Assembly: GCF_900107755.1 (NCBI RefSeq)
Contig: NZ_FNQR01000009.1
Span: 62,001-126,000 of the forward strand
Source: Thalassobacillus cyri
Lineage (GTDB): Bacteria; Bacillota; Bacilli; Bacillales; Halobacillaceae
DNA length: 64,000 bases
Direction of reading: 5' to 3'
Shown here: one piece after another, positions 1 to 7,751 of the stretch
Numbering within the stretch: position 1 is the stretch's first letter
How the letters are laid out: the number at the start of each line of letters is the position of its first letter
Program-made: the position numbers and the translations under genes
The notes under the pieces: generated by a model
The model's database searches: none
Told to the model about the DNA's origin: nothing
The model's input: the letters and a program-made list of their open reading frames with translations, nothing else

Positions 1-147
1 CTTGACGTGGAGATCCACGCCGAGTTGTTCGGATAAATTATCTAATGCTATTAATGGGGTATTACCTTCCCATAAAGACAATTTTGGTGTTTGGTCATTG
101 ACTGGTAAATATTCTTTGTATTGATGGAGCAAACCTTTCCAGTTCAT
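1..147 (-). CDS. thrC: Threonine synthase, N-terminal fragment (runs off window)
   Basis: Only the first 49 codons are inside the window. They begin [15 protein letters not shown] and contain the WEGNTPLI stretch that opens the PLP-dependent threonine synthase fold. The enzyme converts O-phosphohomoserine to threonine. The ATG overlaps the TGA of the upstream hom gene (TGATG), so the two are translationally coupled in a hom-thrC operon, the usual Bacillus order. The active-site lysine lies outside the window. Confidence 0.9.
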   Translation of the reverse strand, partial: MNWKGLLHQYKEYLPVNDQTPKLSLWEGNTPLIALDNLSEQLGVDLHVK

Positions 148-1445
148 CAGCTTTCATCTCCTTCGACGCGGTAACTGCTTTTGATTTCAGAAACAACATC
201 CAAATCATGCAGTTGTTGTAAAATGGCCTGGTAGTTTTTCTTGGATACGGTATGGGTCGTCATCACGATATCTGCCACACCTTCTTCTTTTGCAGGCTGC
301 TGCAAGATTTTTTCTAAACTTACGCCATAACTGGAAAACAAGGCTGTCAATGCTGAAAAAGTTCCTGGCTGGTCTTTCGCATGCAGGCGTAAGAAGTATT
401 TTGCTTCGATTTCCTCATCGTTTTTAAGCTTTTTTTCGAACTGTGGTAAAACGGCGCTGTTGCCAGTTACGCCAAGTCGGATATTTTTCATTACCTCGAC
501 AAGGTCTGAAACGACAGCAGTGGCGGTCGGCAGTTTACCGGCTCCAGGTCCGTAGAACATCGTTTCACCTACAGCTTCACCATAAACATAAACAGCATTG
601 AATTCATCATTGACAGCGGCGAGCGGATGAGTTTCCGGAAATAATGCCGGCTGTACACTAACTTCGACTTTATCTCCGGTTCGGTTAGCTATGCCGATCA
701 GTTTCATCGTATAGCCGAGCTGTTTACTATATTCGAGATCCTCTTTTGAAACCTGGGAGATGCCTGCAATCGACACATCATCCAAATCAAGGTGCATCGA
801 GAAGCCGAGTGTTCCAAGAATTGCAATCTTTCTGGCGGCATCGATTCCTTCCACATCCGCAGTAGGGTCAGCCTCTGCATATCCCAACTCTTGAGCTTCT
901 TTTAGTACGTCGTTGTAGGCGGCACCTTCCTGCGTCATTTTAGTCAGGATGTAATTGGTTGTTCCGTTAAGGATGCCCATCATCTTTGTAATCCGGTCAG
1001 AAGAGAGGCCTTCCACCAGGCTGCGAAGGATGGGGATACCCCCAGCGACAGAGGCTTCATAAAATAAATCACAGCGGTTTTCAGAGGCCACTTCCAGCAA
1101 TTCGCTGCCGTGAACAGCCATCAAATCTTTGTTGGCGGTCACGACATGTTTTTTATTTTGGAGGGCTTGGACAATATAGTCTTTCGTCCCCTTGACCCCG
1201 CCCATCACTTCGATGATGACATCCAGGTCTGGATCGTTGAGAACATCATCGGGATTGGTTGTCAATTTTGCTCCGTTTAGGACAACATCGCGCTTTTTCT
1301 CCAGGTTGTTGACTAGTATGTGTTTAACTTCCACATTACAGCCGACCTGGTGCTTCAGTTTATCTTGGTGTTGTTCAATAATATGCACGACCCCGCTTCC
1401 TACGGTACCTAACCCGAGCAGGCCTATGGAGATTGTTTGTGTCAT
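147..1445 (-). CDS. hom: Homoserine dehydrogenase
   Basis: This 432-residue protein reduces aspartate semialdehyde to homoserine, the branch step to threonine and methionine. The N-terminal Rossmann motif GLGTVGSGV (about residues 11-19) binds the dinucleotide. The central catalytic domain carries the ANKDL and [11 protein letters not shown] signatures. Residues from about 350 form an ACT domain ([17 protein letters not shown]), the usual site of threonine feedback. Length matches Bacillus Hom. The ATG is preceded by AAGGAGG at good spacing, and the stop overlaps the thrC start. No T-box or other leader was recognised upstream. Confidence 0.96.
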   Translation of the reverse strand: MTQTISIGLLGLGTVGSGVVHIIEQHQDKLKHQVGCNVEVKHILVNNLEKKRDVVLNGAKLTTNPDDVLNDPDLDVIIEVMGGVKGTKDYIVQALQNKKHVVTANKDLMAVHGSELLEVASENRCDLFYEASVAGGIPILRSLVEGLSSDRITKMMGILNGTTNYILTKMTQEGAAYNDVLKEAQELGYAEADPTADVEGIDAARKIAILGTLGFSMHLDLDDVSIAGISQVSKEDLEYSKQLGYTMKLIGIANRTGDKVEVSVQPALFPETHPLAAVNDEFNAVYVYGEAVGETMFYGPGAGKLPTATAVVSDLVEVMKNIRLGVTGNSAVLPQFEKKLKNDEEIEAKYFLRLHAKDQPGTFSALTALFSSYGVSLEKILQQPAKEEGVADIVMTTHTVSKKNYQAILQQLHDLDVVSEIKSSYRVEGDES

Positions 1446-1671
1446 GTCCTTCGTCCTCCTTGTGTATTTATAGAAAGTACATTCGTTTACGTATAAAGGA
1501 CATTATAGTGATGAAGCAGGTGTTTTACAACCCTTTTTCTGAAAATTTTACAAAAAGGATAATATCACATCAGATAGGATATATTTCCATTTGTTGAAAA
1601 GGGTTTAACTTATACATACATAAGGGAACCTATTAAGTAGAAAGTGATATGTTAAGAAAGGATGAAGATGA

Positions 1672-1740
1672 ATGATCCGTACAATTTTAATGATTATTGG
1701 TGCAATTGTTGTGATCGGTGCCATTTTATCTATGATTTAA
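1672..1740 (+). CDS. Possible 22-residue membrane peptide
   Basis: A short ORF (MIRTILMIIGAIVVIGAILSMI) encodes one hydrophobic helix and nothing else. It has AAAGGA about 8 nt upstream of its ATG and a strong intrinsic terminator 18 nt after its stop, so it looks like a complete transcription unit. Family unknown. It could be a membrane-active or regulatory micropeptide, or a chance ORF inside a small RNA. Confidence 0.45.
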   Translation: MIRTILMIIGAIVVIGAILSMI

Positions 1741-1757
1741 TAATGATAATTAATGAA

Positions 1758-1797
1758 AGCAGGAGTCAGGCGAACAGCCCGGCTCCTGCTTTTTTTA
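1758..1797 (+). terminator. Intrinsic terminator
   Basis: The stem AGCAGGAG / CTCCTGCT is followed by a run of seven T. It closes the micropeptide transcript. Confidence 0.8.
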
Positions 1798-1799
1798 TA

Positions 1800-1895
1800 A
1801 TTTAAGAAAGTCTAAATGTTAAAGGATTAAAGTATAAGAAACACTTTGGCATTCGCCGTAAGGATTTGACGATAAGCCAAGTTTTTCTAATATTG
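1800..1895 (+). repeat. ~95-nt intergenic repeat, copy 1
   Basis: This AT-rich stretch starts near AAGAAAGTCTAAA, contains AAGTATAAGAAA, a GGCATTCGCC segment and ATAAGCCAAGTTTTTCTAAT. Related sequence occurs inverted near 32470-32575 and direct near 49943-50035. It has no ORF. It directly abuts the composite repeat that follows. Confidence 0.65.
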
Positions 1896-2485
1896 ATTTC
1901 ACAGTTTAGCTCCCTTTATATGAAGACTTAGTTTCGATACTTTAGGTTGCAATTATGGCGGCTGGGAAATCGGATCGCTTTCCGTGGGCATGTGGTGAGC
2001 TTCTTCAGGCTTCGCATTGCGGGATCTCACCAATCATGTACATCCCACAGGACTTTGAATTTTAATCATGAATAAACCCCGCACGAAGGAAATGCGTGGC
2101 ATTTTAGAGGAGTCCCGCCGTTTTCCCAGCCGCCATGTGTTTGTAGGAAGCTCGAAACTCATCTTAAAAATAGCGTGCTTTTGAAATAGAAAATACGATT
2201 ATTTCAGCATTGTAATAGGGTTCTCCTCGCAAATCATGGAAGTAAATTTAAAGGCGATTTCGATAATCTTTTTCGGTAAAGGGAGTAGGGGAAGGATGAG
2301 ACTCCCGCGGGAGAAGGAGCTAGGCGAGACCCCACAGGGCGATAGCCCGAGGAAGCTTGCCAGTTCCCCCGCAGGAAAGCAAATCCTTCTCCAACGACCT
2401 TAAACTCCCAAAATATCTCGAAATCAAGTCTTCGACTTTTCGGTCCTATTATTGAATAAGTCTCTTATGAAAAATCAACTATGTT
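1896..2485 (+). repeat. Composite intergenic repeat, copy 1 (two hairpin modules)
   Basis: This region fills the gap between hom and the nitrate operon. The 5' flank (CACAGTTTAGCTCCC) and the 3' flank (AGTCTTCGACTTTTCGG to TCTTATGAAAAATCAAC) recur near 44565-44840 and 62988-63605. Inside are two GC-rich inverted repeats. Module one has GGCGGCTGGGAAA near 1949 and TTTCCCAGCCGCC near 2121. Module two, about 2296-2396, has GAAGGATGAGACTCCC against a GGAAAGCAAATCCTTC arm. Module two is the reverse complement of sequence near 63060-63180. No coding signal was seen. Confidence 0.75.
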
Positions 2486-2504
2486 TGAGCTTGAAAAATA
2501 AATA

Positions 2505-2538
2505 GGGGGATTTCCCGGAGAGGATGGGGAGTTTCCCC
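2505..2538. promoter_or_regulatory. Two GGGGA/TCCCC dyads upstream of nitrate operon promoter
   Basis: Two similar inverted repeats, GGGGGATTTCCC at about 2505 and GGGGAGTTTCCCC at 2526-2538, lie immediately upstream of a good -35 element. Their spacing (about two helical turns) would suit an activator dimer pair. The operon's own LuxR-type regulator is the obvious candidate, but its recognition sequence cannot be verified here. Confidence 0.4.
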
Positions 2539-2540
2539 GA

Positions 2541-2569
2541 TTACGAAAAACACCTTCGCTTTCTATAAT
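2541..2569 (+). promoter_or_regulatory. SigA-type promoter of the nitrate operon
   Basis: TTACGA and TATAAT are separated by 17 nt, about 60 nt upstream of the first gene. The -10 is a consensus match and the -35 is weak (TTACGA against TTGACA), which fits an activated promoter. Confidence 0.6.
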
Positions 2570-2632
2570 TAAATTAACAACTTTCAGGGATCACACAAAC
2601 ACATAAAAAAGTTAAGCGAAGGGGAATTGAAA

Positions 2633-3721
2633 ATGGCTGAAACAGTGTTAAGAAAACCAATGAAAGCAACTCATTCCATTAATAATGCATTTGCTTCGAA
2701 ATTTGCAAAGTCCATGTTCCTTACCGTCAGCGCCATCATTGTGCTGATGTTCATTGGAACGAGGATGTTCACACATGTCGACTTGAACTTGTACGGATAT
2801 ATGGTAGGTACATTCGTATTCATCGCTGGGTTCTTCTACCGATTCATTGCATGGGGAGAAAGACCACCGACAAAAATCATTATCAAAAAAGGGATTAAAC
2901 TATTGTTCCGTAAATCAACGCCTAAAATATCGGCTGACCACCTGGCTACATACCAATTCATTTGGAATAGGGGAATTTACCGATGGACCCAGCATTTGCT
3001 GATTGGATGGGGTGTCATCCTGTCTTGTCTGGTTACCTTCCCACTCGTGTTCGGCTGGATGTACTTCACGATGGAAGAAGGCGGCTACTACACAATCGTA
3101 GCGATGGGTATCGACTTAATGACAGTCCCGGCAGATGGCGTCATTGCCTTTCTTTCTTATAACGCATTGAATTTCACAGCAATCATGGTAATTATCGGGG
3201 TCAGCATGGCTCTTTACCGCCGTTTGAAAAATATGCAGGCAAGAGCAGAACAAAAATTCCTATATGACTTCCTTCCGCTTTACTTATTGCTTTTTATCAG
3301 TATTACCGGTTTGATTTTGACATTCATGAACGTGTTCTTACATGGAGCGGGCCATTACATGATGTCGCTCATCCATCAATACTCAGTCATCGTTACGTTG
3401 ATTTATCTGCCATTTGGTAAGCTTGCTCATATTCCATTCCGTCCGCTCAGTGTCTTTGCGCGAAACTACCGTGAACATTATGGCGAGCAATCGATGAAGG
3501 AATGTAAAGTTTGTGGAGAAGGTTTCGTTTCAACGGAACAGTCACAGGATGTCGTCAACGTATTAGGTACCAATGAAATAGATTTCACAATGGAGAAGGA
3601 TGGATTCAATCTGGCTGAATTGTGTCTCCCTTGCCGGCGTAAGTACCGCATCGCTAGATTCTCAGGATTTCCAACCCACGAGGTAAAAACCAAGGAGGCC
3701 AACCAGAATGCAAAGGGATAA
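2633..3721 (+). CDS. Membrane subunit of nitrate reductase-like complex (probable b-type cytochrome)
   Basis: This 362-residue protein has six predicted membrane helices between residues 27 and 275, then a C-terminal cytoplasmic tail with two cysteine pairs (CKVCGEG and CLPCRRK) that may bind metal. Several histidines sit at helix ends (TQHLLIGWG, HGAGHYM, SLIHQYS, KLAHIPF). This resembles NarI/DsrM-type quinol-oxidising cytochromes, but the family assignment is by pattern only. An in-frame TTG lies at 2627, but ATG 2633 has better spacing from GAAGGGG. The stop overlaps the next start by 14 nt. As first gene of the operon it is the likely membrane anchor and electron entry point. Confidence 0.7.
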   Translation: MAETVLRKPMKATHSINNAFASKFAKSMFLTVSAIIVLMFIGTRMFTHVDLNLYGYMVGTFVFIAGFFYRFIAWGERPPTKIIIKKGIKLLFRKSTPKISADHLATYQFIWNRGIYRWTQHLLIGWGVILSCLVTFPLVFGWMYFTMEEGGYYTIVAMGIDLMTVPADGVIAFLSYNALNFTAIMVIIGVSMALYRRLKNMQARAEQKFLYDFLPLYLLLFISITGLILTFMNVFLHGAGHYMMSLIHQYSVIVTLIYLPFGKLAHIPFRPLSVFARNYREHYGEQSMKECKVCGEGFVSTEQSQDVVNVLGTNEIDFTMEKDGFNLAELCLPCRRKYRIARFSGFPTHEVKTKEANQNAKG

Positions 3722-5876
3722 ATTTTATAAAGAGATAGAAAATGTCGAACACCCGAATGAAAAACTGATCAAGACACACTGCAGCTATTGCGGAATGCAA
3801 TGCGGCATGAACCTACGGGTCAACACAATGACCAATAAAATCATCGGTGTGGAGCCTCGCTACGATTGGCCAGTCACGGTCGGAAAGATGTGCCCGAAAG
3901 GGGTTACCGCCTACCAGCAGACGAACCATGATGACCGCATCCTTCGCCCATTGATCCGTGATGATGCTTCATTAAAAGGAACTAAAGAAGGGTTCCGGGA
4001 AGCAAGCTGGGAGGAAGCCTACGATTTGATTGCTGAGAAATTCGGTGAACTGCAGCAAAATTATGGAAAAGACAGTTTATCTGTATTCAGCGGTGTATCC
4101 ATGACCAATGAGAAATGTTATCTGACAGGAAAGTTTGCCCGTGTGGCCTTAGGTACACGCTATATCGATTACAACGGCCGTTTTTGTATGTCGAGTGCAG
4201 CTGGCGGTTTCCTCCGCTCCTTTGGTGTCGATCGTGGTTCCACGCTTCCCTGGACGGACATTCATGAAACCGACTGCTTGTTCATAGCAGGCAGTAATAC
4301 AGCGGAATGCCATCCGACTTCCATGTTCCGGATTTGGAATGTCCAGGAACGGGGCGGTTATATCATCGTTGTTGATCCGCGTGAAACTCCGATCGCAAGA
4401 AGAGCAGACCTGCATCTTGATCTGAAACCGGGCACAGACCTGGCTTTAGCAAATGGGATTGTCCATTTATTAATTGAAAAAGGGTATGCCGATGAAGAAT
4501 TCGTCAACCAGCATACAAACGGTTTTGAAGAAACGAAAGAACTGGTAAGACAATTCACCCCGGAATATACGAGTTACTTGACTGGTGTAGCACCAGAGAA
4601 GATTGAAAGAGCTGCAGAGATCTATGGTAAAGCGCCAAATGCTGTGGTCATGTTTGCGCGAGGTATCGAACAGCAGCACAAAGGTGTAGATAATGTATCT
4701 GGTTATACCAATATGGCGCTTGTCACCGGAAAAATCGGCCGTCCAAAATCAGGTGTAGCCACCTTCACTGGTCAGGGGAATGGCCAGGGAGGAAGGGAGC
4801 ATGGTCAGAAATCTGATTTGCTGCCTGGCTACCGGAAAATCACCAACCCGCAGCACGTACAAGAGGTCTGTAACGTATGGGGCATCACTCCGGAAGAGAT
4901 GCCGAAAGCGGGTGTTTCCGCCTATGAAATGTTCGAATTGATGGATCAAAAAGAAATCCGCGGCCTATATCTGCTATGTTCCAATCCTGCCGTATCGGCA
5001 CCGAATTTGAATTTTGTACGTAATGCTATGAAAAACTTAGACTTTATGGTCTGTGCTGACTTTTACTTATCGGAGTCCGCAGAATTTGCTGATGTGATCT
5101 TGCCTTCCGTTACTTGGTCAGAGGATGAAGGCACGGTCACGAATATCGAAGGACGAATCATCAAAATCAACAAAGCCCAGGAACCGTTAGGGGAATCCAA
5201 GCCTGACTGGCAAATGCAAGTGGAGCTTGCAGAACGTCTTGGAAAAGGTGAAAACTTCGCTCATTTGAAGACAGCGAAGGATGTCGCGGATGAATTCCGA
5301 TTAGCTTCCAAGGGTGGAAGTGCCGACTATTATGGTGCTACCTGGGATAAGATCGAAAAGCAGGATGGCGTGTTCTGGCCATGTAAGAATGATGAAGACC
5401 AGGGTACACCACATATGTTTTTAGATAAGAAATTCTATCATGCAGATGGGAAAGCCCAAATTTGTGCTTTACCTTACCGTCCACCAGCGGAAGAGCCTTG
5501 TGAAGAGTATCAGCTCCGTTTGACAACCGGGCGAGTTGTATACCATTACTTATCCGGCAACCAGACAAGAAGAATCAAATTTTTGAAGGATATGTGCCCG
5601 GAACCTTACGTAGAGGTTCATCCGGAAACAGCAGCAACATACAACATGGAGCATGATGAAAGAATACGGCTTTATACCCGGAGAGGGGAAGCCATCTATA
5701 AAGTGAAAGTGACGGAAGCCATTCGTAAAGATACAGTATTTGTTCCATATCATTTCGGCCATGAAGAATCGATTAACCTGTTGACGATTCCAGCACTTGA
5801 TCCAAAATCCAGAATGCCGGAATTCAAAGCCTGTGCCGCACAAATGCAAAAACTCGACCCTAAGAAGGTGCTTTAG
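3708..5876 (+). CDS. Molybdopterin nitrate reductase-like catalytic subunit (Nas/NarB type)
   Basis: This 722-residue oxidoreductase belongs to the Mo-bis-MGD family. Cys25, Cys28, Cys32 and Cys62 (HCSYCGMQC, GKMCPKG) hold an N-terminal [4Fe-4S] cluster. Cys160 in GRFCMSSA is the expected Mo ligand, as in Nap/Nas enzymes and unlike NarG. GQGNGQGGREHGQ is a motif style typical of assimilatory nitrate reductases. The C-terminal MGD-binding domain starts near residue 600 (LRLTTGRVVYHY). There is no Tat signal, so it should act in the cytoplasm, which fits a NarK-type nitrate importer in the same operon. RBS is AAGGAGG. Formate dehydrogenase or another substrate is not excluded, but the transporter and regulators favour nitrate. 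Confidence 0.85.
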   Translation: MQRDKFYKEIENVEHPNEKLIKTHCSYCGMQCGMNLRVNTMTNKIIGVEPRYDWPVTVGKMCPKGVTAYQQTNHDDRILRPLIRDDASLKGTKEGFREASWEEAYDLIAEKFGELQQNYGKDSLSVFSGVSMTNEKCYLTGKFARVALGTRYIDYNGRFCMSSAAGGFLRSFGVDRGSTLPWTDIHETDCLFIAGSNTAECHPTSMFRIWNVQERGGYIIVVDPRETPIARRADLHLDLKPGTDLALANGIVHLLIEKGYADEEFVNQHTNGFEETKELVRQFTPEYTSYLTGVAPEKIERAAEIYGKAPNAVVMFARGIEQQHKGVDNVSGYTNMALVTGKIGRPKSGVATFTGQGNGQGGREHGQKSDLLPGYRKITNPQHVQEVCNVWGITPEEMPKAGVSAYEMFELMDQKEIRGLYLLCSNPAVSAPNLNFVRNAMKNLDFMVCADFYLSESAEFADVILPSVTWSEDEGTVTNIEGRIIKINKAQEPLGESKPDWQMQVELAERLGKGENFAHLKTAKDVADEFRLASKGGSADYYGATWDKIEKQDGVFWPCKNDEDQGTPHMFLDKKFYHADGKAQICALPYRPPAEEPCEEYQLRLTTGRVVYHYLSGNQTRRIKFLKDMCPEPYVEVHPETAATYNMEHDERIRLYTRRGEAIYKVKVTEAIRKDTVFVPYHFGHEESINLLTIPALDPKSRMPEFKACAAQMQKLDPKKVL

Positions 5877-6437
5877 ATGAAAAAACGGTTATACATTGAA
5901 TTAGAAAATTGTATCGGATGCCGTTCCTGCCTTGCCGCATGTACCCAATGCGGCGGGCACGAACAACGGAATAGGAATTATGTTTATGATGTTAATCCTC
6001 ACGTCAATCGGCAGACAATGCCACTGATGTGCTTACATTGTGAAAACCCGGCCTGTGCAAGAAGCTGTCCGGCTCAGGCGATTCAAATCCATGAAACCGG
6101 GGCTGTCCTTTCTGCTTTGGTAGAGAAATGCATCGGCTGTCAAAACTGTACGATTGCCTGCCCTTATGGCATTCCTAAATTTGACGAAGAAGAAAACCTG
6201 ATGTACAAATGCGATCTTTGTATCGATCGTACGAAAGATGGCATTCCACCTATGTGTGCCAGTGTCTGCCCATCCAACACGTTGCAATGGCTGACAGAAG
6301 AAGAGATTGAACAGAAACAACAGCAGCATGATCTCGATAATGGCAAATGGGTGACCAGCATGCCTTACCTGGAAGGCGAGACCAATGTCAAAGTAAACCT
6401 TCCTGGTATCCTGCAGGGCACAGAAAAACTCTTTTAA
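5877..6437 (+). CDS. Four-cluster ferredoxin-type electron-transfer subunit (NrfC/DmsB-like)
   Basis: The 186-residue protein carries four cysteine groups (CIGCRSCLAAC, CLHCENPACARSCP, CIGCQNCTIACP, CDLCIDR...CASVCP), enough for four [4Fe-4S] clusters, as in the B subunits of DMSO and polysulfide reductases. It lacks a signal peptide, so it should sit on the cytoplasmic face and wire the membrane subunit to the Mo subunit. Its ATG directly follows the stop of the catalytic gene, with AAGGTG upstream. Confidence 0.88.
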   Translation: MKKRLYIELENCIGCRSCLAACTQCGGHEQRNRNYVYDVNPHVNRQTMPLMCLHCENPACARSCPAQAIQIHETGAVLSALVEKCIGCQNCTIACPYGIPKFDEEENLMYKCDLCIDRTKDGIPPMCASVCPSNTLQWLTEEEIEQKQQQHDLDNGKWVTSMPYLEGETNVKVNLPGILQGTEKLF

Positions 6438-6449
6438 GGAGGAAGTATC

Positions 6450-6974
6450 ATGAGCGATCGCAATAATAAGATACCATTTGACGAGGATAACTATACGCAT
6501 AATATTAATCGGAACAATGAGCGGATGCTGGACCGCAGAGGGTTTATGAAAACTTTAGCAGGTGCAGCAGGAGTGTTCGCCGTTTCTACCCTTCCCTGGG
6601 GAGCTGTGGCTGCAAAAGAATTGATGGGTCTTGGAAATAAAGAATACCCAAACGAAAAAATCGCAGACGTAAAAGACGTGAAAGTAGGGGACTCCGTAAA
6701 ATTTACCTTTCCGACAGAACATGATAGCGCGATTTTGATCCGCCTCAGTGAAAATAAATATGTTGCTTACCAGAATGCTTGTACACATTTAAGATGTCCG
6801 GTCTATTGGGTGAAAGATGAAAAAGAGATGATTTGTCCGTGCCACCACGGAAAGTTCGATGCATCCACAGGCGCCCCAACAGCAGGACCTCCTCGACGGC
6901 CGTTGCCAGGAATTGAAGTGGAAGTAAAAGATGGCGCTATTTACGCAGTAAGGGTGAAACGTTATGAAGCGTAG
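6450..6974 (+). CDS. Tat-exported Rieske [2Fe-2S] protein
   Basis: This 174-residue protein has a charged N-terminal region, a twin-arginine motif (DRRGFMK, about residues 29-35), then a hydrophobic segment ending near AVAAKE. The Rieske domain shows both cluster boxes, CTHLRC and CPCHHGKF, with the extra cysteines that form the disulfide in bc-complex Rieske proteins. It should be anchored outside the membrane and accept electrons from quinol. A Rieske protein is not a standard partner of Nas, Nap or Nar enzymes. RBS is AAGGAGG, 12 nt after the previous gene. Confidence 0.87.
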   Translation: MSDRNNKIPFDEDNYTHNINRNNERMLDRRGFMKTLAGAAGVFAVSTLPWGAVAAKELMGLGNKEYPNEKIADVKDVKVGDSVKFTFPTEHDSAILIRLSENKYVAYQNACTHLRCPVYWVKDEKEMICPCHHGKFDASTGAPTAGPPRRPLPGIEVEVKDGAIYAVRVKRYEA

Positions 6975-7173
6975 TTATGTCGGCGTCCTCATACTGGCAG
7001 CCATCCTGTTAATGAACATCGTGTTCACGCAGTTGGTCGTCCACCAATATTATTATGAAAACTATGGCGTTACATTGCTCTATGCCGGCTTGAACATCCT
7101 ATTGTTCCCGGTGGCACTGTTCGTTTATAAAAATGAGAAAAATAAGGGAGGCAGCAAGGGTTATGAAAAGTGA
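6964..7173 (+). CDS. Small two-helix membrane protein of the nitrate operon
   Basis: The 69-residue protein has two predicted membrane helices (about residues 6-24 and 37-55) and a basic C-terminal tail. It overlaps the Rieske gene by 11 nt and the next gene by 11 nt, so it is translationally coupled on both sides. No family recognised. A role as an assembly factor or small subunit of the membrane complex is inferred from position only. Confidence 0.75.
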   Translation: MKRSYVGVLILAAILLMNIVFTQLVVHQYYYENYGVTLLYAGLNILLFPVALFVYKNEKNKGGSKGYEK

Positions 7174-7474
7174 AACCTATCTGGATTTTTGTTTTATCAG
7201 AGAGATGACCGGCACACTTGCTGCCGACGTACAAAACAATTTCGAAAGGTTATTCAAAGGACAGCGTCTCCACTGGTACTTAGATGATAAAACAGTTTTA
7301 GATGCTGAAGTTGTGGTTGCTGAAGTTAAAGGGATGAGCAGCTGGGCATCAGAGCAAGACGTCATTGACCATTTGGAAGCGCAGGCAGGGGAGACATTCT
7401 GGCAGGCCTTGCAAGGCTATCAATTTCACGTCTATCCTCCAGAGAAAGGGTGTGGCACTTGTGGAGTCCGTTGA
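7163..7474 (+). CDS. Uncharacterised 103-residue nitrate-operon protein
   Basis: The start at ATG 7163 (MKSETYLDFCF) follows AAGGGAGGC at good spacing; the longer frame from 7133 is less likely. The product looks soluble and acidic in the middle, with a C-terminal CGTCGVR motif. It overlaps both neighbours. No family recognised. Operon position suggests an accessory or maturation role for the reductase, but nothing in the sequence proves it. Confidence 0.7.
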   Translation: MKSETYLDFCFIREMTGTLAADVQNNFERLFKGQRLHWYLDDKTVLDAEVVVAEVKGMSSWASEQDVIDHLEAQAGETFWQALQGYQFHVYPPEKGCGTCGVR

Positions 7475-7751
7475 TAGAAATGATTTGGAAAACTGTATCG
7501 GTTCTTCCGTAAAGGTTTGCATCCATGGAGAAGAAGGAGAAGATATGGCTCCGTGGCTGGATAAAAAAGTGAAGAAGCTGGCTAATTGTCCAGATAACAC
7601 CCATCTTAGAATCTACTTTGATGATCATTATTTTTTTGCAGTTCCATTTACCAGTGAAGTCAAACAAACAGAAAACGAATGGTCTGCGTATGATCAAAAA
7701 GCCGGCCTATATTATGTAATCAAAAGTGAGGGAAACCACTATGAAAAGTAA
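7461..7751 (+). CDS. Uncharacterised 96-residue nitrate-operon protein
   Basis: GTG 7461 (MESVDRNDLENC) is preferred because GAAAGGG lies about 10 nt upstream; GTG 7452 is an alternative. The product appears soluble, with no membrane helix and no recognised motif. It overlaps the previous gene by 14 nt and the transporter gene by 11 nt. Together with the 103-residue protein it forms a pair of unknowns between the Rieske block and the transporter. Confidence 0.65.
   Translation: MESVDRNDLENCIGSSVKVCIHGEEGEDMAPWLDKKVKKLANCPDNTHLRIYFDDHYFFAVPFTSEVKQTENEWSAYDQKAGLYYVIKSEGNHYEK

Noticed and set aside
1192-1473. Plus-strand ORF of 93 codons opposite hom
   Set aside because: It is antisense to an intact hom gene, has no RBS and no recognisable domain.
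1896-2485. A structured riboswitch or T-box upstream of hom or the nitrate operon
   Set aside because: No T-box, specifier or known riboswitch core was found, and the hairpins belong to a repeat family found at unrelated genes.
6033-6500. Minus-strand ORF of 155 codons across the ferredoxin and Rieske genes
   Set aside because: It is antisense to two clear genes and its cysteine-poor translation has no family features.
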